Origin: Liolophura sinensis
Taxonomy: Eukaryota > Mollusca > Polyplacophora > Chitonida > Chitonidae
Reading direction: 5' to 3'
DNA length: 64,000 nt
NCBI RefSeq assembly: GCF_032854445.1
Contig: NC_088301.1
Location: 36,693,187-36,757,186, forward strand
Shown: positions 52,501 through 61,500 of the stretch, piece after piece
How the letters are laid out: each line of letters begins with the position of its first letter
Numbering within the stretch: position 1 is the first letter of the stretch
Position numbers and translations under genes: made by a program
Notes under the pieces: model-generated
Seen by the model: the letters and a program-made list of their open reading frames with translations, nothing else
What the model was told of the DNA's origin: nothing
Databases searched by the model: none

Positions 52501-55500
52501 TGTTAAAGGTACATGTAATAGACACCTGCTGTCAGTAATAACTAGCTGAATTTAATTTGTAATTAATGAAAACTAAAATAATTTTAGGCTCCTCAAGCCT
52601 AGCAATGTCTCCAACCATTAATTCACCATTAACAACAGGTGAGAAAACAGAAACCAACTGGTAGATCAATACAAATAATACTTTTACATCATAAATATCA
52701 AACAGAAATTAATTTGGAAACTTTTCTGACAAACAATGGAAATGATCAAAAAAGGAAAATATTTTCATACAGTGTACATGTACCTTGGTTATTTTCTGAC
52801 TTCTTGTCTGAGCTCATATTGGCCTCAGAAAACCTTTTGCAATTGGTCTTCTTATTCGTCTTTACATTATTTTCAGTGGGGCAGGATGTTTTGGCAGAAG
52901 TGTTTCCAAGTCTTGTCTTCAAGCCTACTTTCACTTCAGTGTCAGTGGTTACAGTGACTTTGTTTGTCCTTTTCGCATGGTCCACCTTCTCTTTTTTTCT
53001 TTTCACTTTTGCCAATGAAGGGTCTACTTTAGACGTGCTTTCAACATTTACCATAAGAGTTGTTTCGTCGGCAACTGCAGAGGGTTTTGACATTTCAGAA
53101 GAGTTCTTTTTGTGACGAGCCTTGTCATCAAGTTTTCCCTCAACTTCCTTCACTAAAGAGGATTCAGCAGACTTGTTGTTTTTATTTGTAATTACTTTTA
53201 CATCACGGTTAAAAACTGTATCCCCAGTGTTCTTCTTATGCCCACTTACAGCACTGACGCCTAATTCCAAAGCAGACTTTGCTGACAATTCTGATGACTT
53301 ACTCCGAACTGTCCTCTTTGGTGTTACTTGGAAAAGAAGTGGAGTCTTCACTTTTCCTCTTGAAGAACGAGTGCGCTTTTCAATTGGAGTTCTAGGTGTT
53401 GAAGCTCCTGATGAGTAGAAATTCTGATCTTGTAAATCAAGCCATTTGCATGAAAAAGTGAAAAGCAAACTTCTTGTCTTAATTAGGAAGTACACTGCCA
53501 AATAATGGTAATTTTCTCTTTCCTGCAAATAAAACTTTGTATACCTACCTAAACCAACATCTGAAGTGTTAAATAATATAAACTGTTATAAATTAATCAA
53601 TATCAAGCACTGTCTGTAGCTTGCATTTGTTTTTTGATTATTGCTCGATGTAACTCAATAATTTTTCCTTCTTTGGTCAGTTTTAAGCATGTAGGTTCAT
53701 CGGTTCAGCAGAAAATCCACCAATACGAACAGATTAATATTAGGTAAACACACTTGTTTCTATTCCTGTTCATATTTCATATTCCTGTCCTGTCTAATCT
53801 TTTCTGAATAACACATAGATGTACTTACCATTTGCTTTGGTACTTTTCGAATCACCTCTGCGATCACCACCTGTGCAGGACAAATTTGGAGACTTCGCTT
53901 TTGCTCCACACTTTGCAGGACAACTAGCCGAGTCTGAAACAATGGTTCAAGGAGTACAACTTACATCGTTTTATTTTTGTTTTGACAGAATACATTTAAG
54001 AAAGAATATTTCATTAGTGAGAGGTTCCTGGGTCATTGCGCCAAGCTGGCGCGTCAAACACTAGGCCAATTTGATCCCTTACACAATCTATGATTAATGG
54101 CTTCTGATAACATATTACATACTTGTTTTGACACCATTCACAGGGAATTATTTCACTTCTAAGAAGTTACAGTGGTGGTGTTTATGGGTTATATGTTTTA
54201 AGGAAACCTGTCAAAATGTTCTAGAATTTTAGAATAGCAAAGTTCACATCAAAGTTGTGGCAAAGGTTTTAAAAAGAATGTAAAATTAATAAAATAACAA
54301 AAAATGTTTTATAATAATTAACAATATTATCCAGTGAGCTAAATATTGTAAGCGCTCTCATAAAACCATTCCAACTTCATACCTTTTGTTTTACCACTGC
54401 AAGCATCAGTCTTACTACCGGTACATGTATCTTCATCTGGCTTTAGCGATCTTTGATCTTTATGTACAGCTGATTTTGGTTCACATTTTAAAAGGTTTTT
54501 GCTTCTCCAACCAGAGCTTTTTCCTAGGCAATCAAGAGACGTTGAAATGTAAAATTCAATCAAGTTTTGAGCATTCGTAGGTGTTAAAAAAAAAATCTTT
54601 CACATCAATTCAACCATCTTCTGTCAATTGCTACTATATGCCTTCTAGAAAGAGAGTTTTACAAGAGAGTTCCTTAGCTCTTATTTAAAGCCATCAACCT
54701 TGCAGCCTTAAGTCATTTAAAAGAATTCCTTTGTCAAAGAAATATGTTTACACTGCTGCCATACATTCAACAAGACATAATATACATATTCCCAATAACA
54801 AAACTAAGTACCTCAAAAAAAATTTAATTCTCACTGCTGGGTGCAGCATTATGGATTTCTCTACCAATTAGAATCAAGGCAAGTGGCATCATCTAACCAT
54901 CAAAATGGATTCGTAAATTCCTGTTACTGATTGTTTGAAGAATTTCTTAGAAGTCTGTGCTTTTAGTATTAGCCCAGACGACCTTCTATTATCCTTTATT
55001 GAGAGCCAAAGAGATAGGAATGATGACATCTCCCACACACTTGGTTTGTGCTTTCCAGCTGGCATAGAGGGGTCGGTAATGTGCCACTGCCCACTACCCA
55101 ATCTTACTTGTTCGTTGGGGCAGTTGCGGGGACGGCATATATAGTCATATTTGTCCTTAAGTCACTGTAGAACTTTTTATATATTGTTTTGATGCTAAGG
55201 CTCTTCAGAAAAATAATGTGTTTCCAGAAACGCACCTGACAATAAATATTTGGGCTAAATACAAGTCGGCGTTGTTTTGTTTTTTTAGGGATGGGACAAA
55301 AGTTTCTCCATTGTATTTCATTTGCCAACGCAGACCTTTGTACACGCCAGTGGTAGGCTAAATGCCACGTGGCTGTGTCCCTTTGCAGCCGCGCCTGTGC
55401 AAGTTAAGCGGAAGTGTTCTGTCACCATAACAGTCATTAGCGATGGGAGCTCATCGCGAACGTTAAATGCATAGTGGCAGCTCGCATAGACGGGAAAAAT

Positions 55501-58500
55501 GAATCTGCTGGTGAAGTAGGACTGTCCTTCGCTTCGCTGCTGGAGTTGGACTCGCAAATTTGTCAGTTATCATATCACTTGCAAGCTAAACCACTGAAGA
55601 GAAGATACCACTACATTGGCGGCGTTAAAATTACACCTGAAGATAGTAATGCTGGAAACAGTAACTGATTTAATACTGACAATCTTCTTGTAGTGACGTT
55701 TAAAAATAAGCTATTGTATGGCTGAAATACTGCTGGTTGCAGTGTAAACACATCAATGAATATTGATATCTAGGTACATGTTTTACCAGATACATAGTCT
55801 TGGTTTCAAAATTGAAGATGTTGATACTCTTGGCTGGTAAGTACCACAATACAGTAACCATCATGATGACAAATATTCATTAAGTCATTGTGTTTATTTA
55901 CAGGTGACATTCTGCAAGATGCTGTTTTCACAAACATCAAATTGACTTGCGAGACACCACTTGAGTACAGCTTCCATTCCTTTCCCTTTTCCAGAAAAAT
56001 CAACTCTTACTGCAGATCACCTGAAGCAGAGCAGGGTGCAGAGACGTCCAAGAGCTACTAAGTTGCTTTGCCCCTGCATGCAAATAGAGGGGTTGCAACA
56101 TTATTTAGCAGCAGCCAACTGCTGGTGTTAAGAATTCTAAGTCTTGGTTTAAGTCTGTTGCTTCGGATGTCAGAATTTTTGTCACTTTGTATTGACCGAA
56201 CTGCAGTAGGTTTGGACTATCTACTCATAGACTGAATCTCTCAGTTTGCTATACATTTTGTGCATCTTTCACCAAAACAAATAGCGCATTCTGATCTCCT
56301 TCTGCAGTTCAAGACTACATTTTATCAGACAATAGTATCAAGCTAGCAGGCTGATCACACGACTGAAAATAAAACAATAACGGGGATGACAATGTCTGAA
56401 GACAATTTCAGGACATATTTATTTATTTGACTAGTGATTTACATCATACTCAAGAACATTTCACTTCTACAACTGTGGCCAGCATTATGGTGGGAGGAAA
56501 CCAGACATAGCCCTGCGAAAACCCACGGCCATCGGCACGCTGAAGGCAGACCTGTCCATGTTGTCCGAGAGGAAGCCAGCAATGAGCATATACCTGGACA
56601 ATTATAACGATAGCTTCTAAGAAGAGCGATCTGAGAGCAAATTGCAAACTTGTAAATAAGTACATACTTTTGACTGTTTCTGTTGTATGCAATTATTTAG
56701 CCCTGTGAGAGGCATCTAAAGGCTTGGTAGATGTCCAAACACTTGCAAGACTACACATTTATATGGTTATAAGTATTAACGCTCTACATGAATTTTGCCG
56801 TGTGTTGTCTATGCAAGGGAAGTGAACACATCTGAGTACGACTGTTAATGATACTTCAGTAGATCCTTTTTATTGTACCTTGTGTCTTGACATGTCATAT
56901 CCTTCCAGAGGAGTGCTAATTTCTGAGCATACAAATGGAACATTTAATCATAAAATGATGAAAGAAAAAAACTTGTCAGAGTGTGTTCTGTCTTTACTAA
57001 GAAAATGTTACTGGCTTTCAAACCACATCATTTACATTGTTGAAAAAGTACAGAAATGTTCTTTTCTGTATACTGTGTGTGACAATACCTACCTACCCAT
57101 TTTCTTTCCCCAACATGATAATGGTAATGCATATATTTTTTCTGAATGGCCCAAGGCCTTAGCGAAGGACAGCACTGAACAAATTGACCATGCCAACTTG
57201 AATAAATATAGATATTATTCTATGGTTTTAAACAAAACTTTAACCAATGTTTTAACAGTGCATCTCTAACAACTACATGTATGTAAACGTTGTTGTGGCA
57301 AAGATTTCCACATGAACATGGAATACACATTGTATCCACAATCTGTGTTTGAATTTTAATGATGTACATGTATGACATATTGATGAAAGGAAAGTGATCT
57401 CTTTAAAATTTCATGTAAGATTACCTAACACCCAGTTAACCACTTATTGTTCCCAAATAGGCAACAAGAACTGTGGAAACTAGGGATTATCGAAGATTTC
57501 CTGCCAAAGTTCGAGACTTAATCATGGCCTTTTGTGGCCTAGAAATATAAATAACTCAGCTACAAGTTACTCCCACTCCCTACACCTTTTTTAGACCTAG
57601 ATATACATCATTTTGTACAGGTGACGTGGTACAATTCAAATGTCATTCAAATACAATTTATTTGTCCACTCATCTTTAGTGTGTTTTAGGCCAAACTTTG
57701 GGAATATTTGCACAAAAGCCATCAAATCTATGGGTATAGGAATCTAGTCAGTTTTAGAATCTCTCTCGGTGTGGGGCGGACTTTTGACACGAGAGTGGAG
57801 AGTAAATTGATACACACACGATAATTAATAATTTCAGGCTGGCAATTAATAAATAAACAACTACATCTCTATCAAGTTTCACACACAAAAATAAGATTTT
57901 ACACTTGGTTTTACCTGTTTCTTTTATGGTGGTTTTTGCATCATCTTTGCCATCACCATTTGGGAAGGATAATCTAGGAGATCCTTGTGGCTTTGGTACA
58001 GATTCTGAGGGACTCTCATTGCTCGGACAAGTAGCGGAGTCTGAAAGATTTTTGTATCACTCATGCATTAATTAATATATTGGCTTTATTTGTTCATGAC
58101 TGGAGCTCACGTTACAAAAATTTATCATGTACATTTTGACCATGGCACAGATGCGAGGACTGAACTAGAGATCAAATAAGAAGTAATGTCAGTTTTAGAA
58201 AGTCACCTACAGTATAGCTAGTACAAATCAATACTTACTAGTTCATATTAATTTAGCACCATTTTGTCACTTTGGCTATCAACTGAAGCAATAAGTTTCT
58301 GATGTATATGACTTTATTCCAAATTTAGAAAGGGTGTTATCTTCATTATTTTAAGAATGGAAACCAATAGCGTATGACACTGGACCAAGGGAAGCGTCAG
58401 GTTAAACATTACTTGCAGAACAATTTTTTCCTTTAATTCATTCACTTTCTTACCCTGAAATATTCCTGCCTTCACAGCTACATGGATTTTCCATCCAAAG

Positions 58501-61500
58501 ACCAAAAAAAGGTCTATTGGGCTGACATGTGGCAAAGTATTCAGAATAAAATGAGAACAGAGAGGTATCATCCAAATGTTATTCCATTTAATTTTAAAGA
58601 AACATATTGTTACATGTATTCAACTACATTTACCTTTTGATTTTCCACTACCGGTACTTTTATATATTTTTCCCTCACTAGCCAGATGGGCTGACCTATG
58701 AGATTCTGCTGATTTTGGTCCATGTTTTGATGAAGTGCCATCCCTCTGACAAGTGTTGTTTTCACAGTCATAAGCAATTTCTAAAGCCGAGGTCTCTTGG
58801 TACACAGATTTATTTTGTATTTCAGAATATGTTAACCTAGCTGGTGTTGTCATAGCAAGAACAGGAACAGAAATTTTCTGTTTTTGCTTAGGTGCTTTAT
58901 GCTTCTCTGAACTGTCCTGAAAAAAAAAAATTTAAAGTCTTTACTTAATACATGTCTACTTTACACCACCTTCGCTCAGATGTTGACGTCACTACAATGG
59001 AGTCATACAAGCTGCCTCTTAATAACACAAACCTAGCTGCAATACTCTCACCTCCTGTATATGGAGAATTCCAACCAAAGCTACACTTTGAAGCCTACAA
59101 CTACTGCAGGAGCCACACGAAAAGTGGTCGAGGTGTTAGGCAGCAGAACTGACGTACCACTTCATGCAAAGGATATGGAATATGAACTCCACTGTAACAA
59201 CTTCAAAATATTGGAGTGTAGATGGCATCCAACAGGAAAATAATCCCACACTAGACTTTCTGTGCCCATATCTAGGAGATGATAATTGGTGCAAAACAGA
59301 TCATTCAGATCTCACAATGTCATACATTAGTGCTCGATCCTAACAATATCTCTGGCAAGGATGTGGGTCAGAATATCAGCGTAAGAAGGGCCTAATATCA
59401 CAGGAAGATGTTCACATCATACGCTGATCATACAGCAAGAATGGGTGTACCACCTGCGTATTATGGGCCTAGGATTCGACCATCATCAGCGTAGGGTTTG
59501 CGACATACACTAAGATTAGCACATAAACTCATCTAACTTGTAACAAATGTCGCCTTCTTCGGCACCAGCATTTTTTCTTCTATCAGAATAGGAAAAAATA
59601 TTCACTGTTTAGTTCCTGGCATGGTTACTAATCCGCACATAATCATGATAATACATATATCAAGTGCTACATAAATTTCATAGGAATATAACAATTGTAG
59701 TAAAATAATAACTCAATAATTTCAAGTTTTGTGGGGTAGACCTACATAGGTATAAATGACTATTCTAACAAAGTTTTGGACTGTAAATGGCAGACTGCTG
59801 AGATTTTCAATCATATTTGCCATTACCAATGAAACAACAACAGCATGTATGAGTGAAGGAAGATCAGTTTCTCCATGTGTCCTGTACAGGCAATATTTTG
59901 GCCACGCGAAATGAAAACACAACACCATTTGCCTGCAAACATAATGGCCAAGCAAGCCAGATAATTTGTCAAAGAAACCATTCATGGGAGGAACCACAGG
60001 AGGTCAGATTATATCTGATTATATCAGAGTTTGCTCGCAGTTTATGGCATTCATAGCGGGGACCTCAGCATGGAGCTAATCCACTGCCACAGTACTGGCA
60101 TGTCTGGACAATAACCAACTAGGCCTGATTAAAGAACAATAGACTTCAGTGCTATTGACCAATAATGTTCACACTTCACTTGTCATCACAAAGTTGCAGG
60201 TTGTAAGTTTTAATCACTACAAAAACTATTGAAGTTGGGTGGTCGCCATTTTGAAAGTGGCTGCTTGAGGCAGATGGACGCTGATTACAGGTGGACGTAT
60301 GTACAGGTTTGACTGTATTATCCTATGTTCACTAGGTAATATCCAACATCTTGTGCTAATATCCAACGATCACATGCGTCTATTCCACAGCAGTTATCTC
60401 CCAGAACTGAGAGCCCTCTAGTCTGCTTGTTCGTAAAGTAAACAAACGGACGGTGGTAACAGCTCCCTTATCGATGTACAAATTCAGAGATTTAAAGTAC
60501 AACTCAACAAGGTACTGCTTTTTTGTTGTAATAAAACGGATGGATAATGCATGCTGTGGGGTGGGACATCAGGAATTGTCAGCTCTCAACAAGTCAGTTT
60601 CAACTCAGGCTTCGTCCTCATTGAATATGACTTCTCTCGAACTGACAATTCCTGATGTCCCATTCCACAGCATGTACTATCTGTATAATATTTTTACAGC
60701 TTTTGGTGAGAACTTACATCATCTCCGGTTGTCTGGGAATGTAGTTATGAGTTTACATTTCCACTGACACCTAATAAATTTCGTCAAGAAACGGGAAAGC
60801 AAAACTTGGGAGTCATGCATTGTCCTAGCTCACCTTTTTACTGGCTCTAATGAGTGAGAGTTATGCTAATGACAGACCATTCACTAATACTTTTCTCCTC
60901 ACCACCCCTGCCTTAACAGGTAAGAAACCTGAAGATACATTGTGTCATGTTTATAGCTAGTGTGTAGGCAAAGGTTAGAGTGCCACAATACGGTCTAAAC
61001 GTGACTGCATGTACATGTAACAGCCGATTAAGATTCGATCAGGATGGTGTCAACATCCGCACATAGGCTGGTTACCATAGTCATATGATCCACCTAGGAT
61101 CCGTCCCACATCCGATCAAGATGAGTGTAGGATGTGCGGACGATACGCATAGATATCGTTAAGATCAGGCAGTACTGTAATAAGTAATTAATGTACACTG
61201 CTGTTAACAATGAAAGGCACATACAGCTGAAAGAAATTCATAATCTCTAAGTTGGTTCAGCTAAATACAAAAATAAATTGCATGTGACTCCTATTTAAAG
61301 CCTCCTGGGCATATATTTTCCAAAAAATGTCAATTATGAGAATTATAGCAGGAAATCAATCACTGGTCTAACCTGTTTGCACGACATAAATGTAAATGAG
61401 GCAGCTCAAAGATTCCAACAATGCAACGTTCGTCAGTGTAAACAATACAATACAGTGAAAATTGTAAGTCTAGTAAACCAAATATGATTTTTGTTTCTAT

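Larger units (their letters stand above)
54524..57914 (-). other. Intron x4/x5 (3.4 kb)
   Basis: Separates the two copies of the duplicated exon pair. Contains SINE copy 7 and the small + ORF at 55474-55668. The stretch 55330-55480 is GC- and CpG-richer than its surroundings. Confidence 0.5.
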
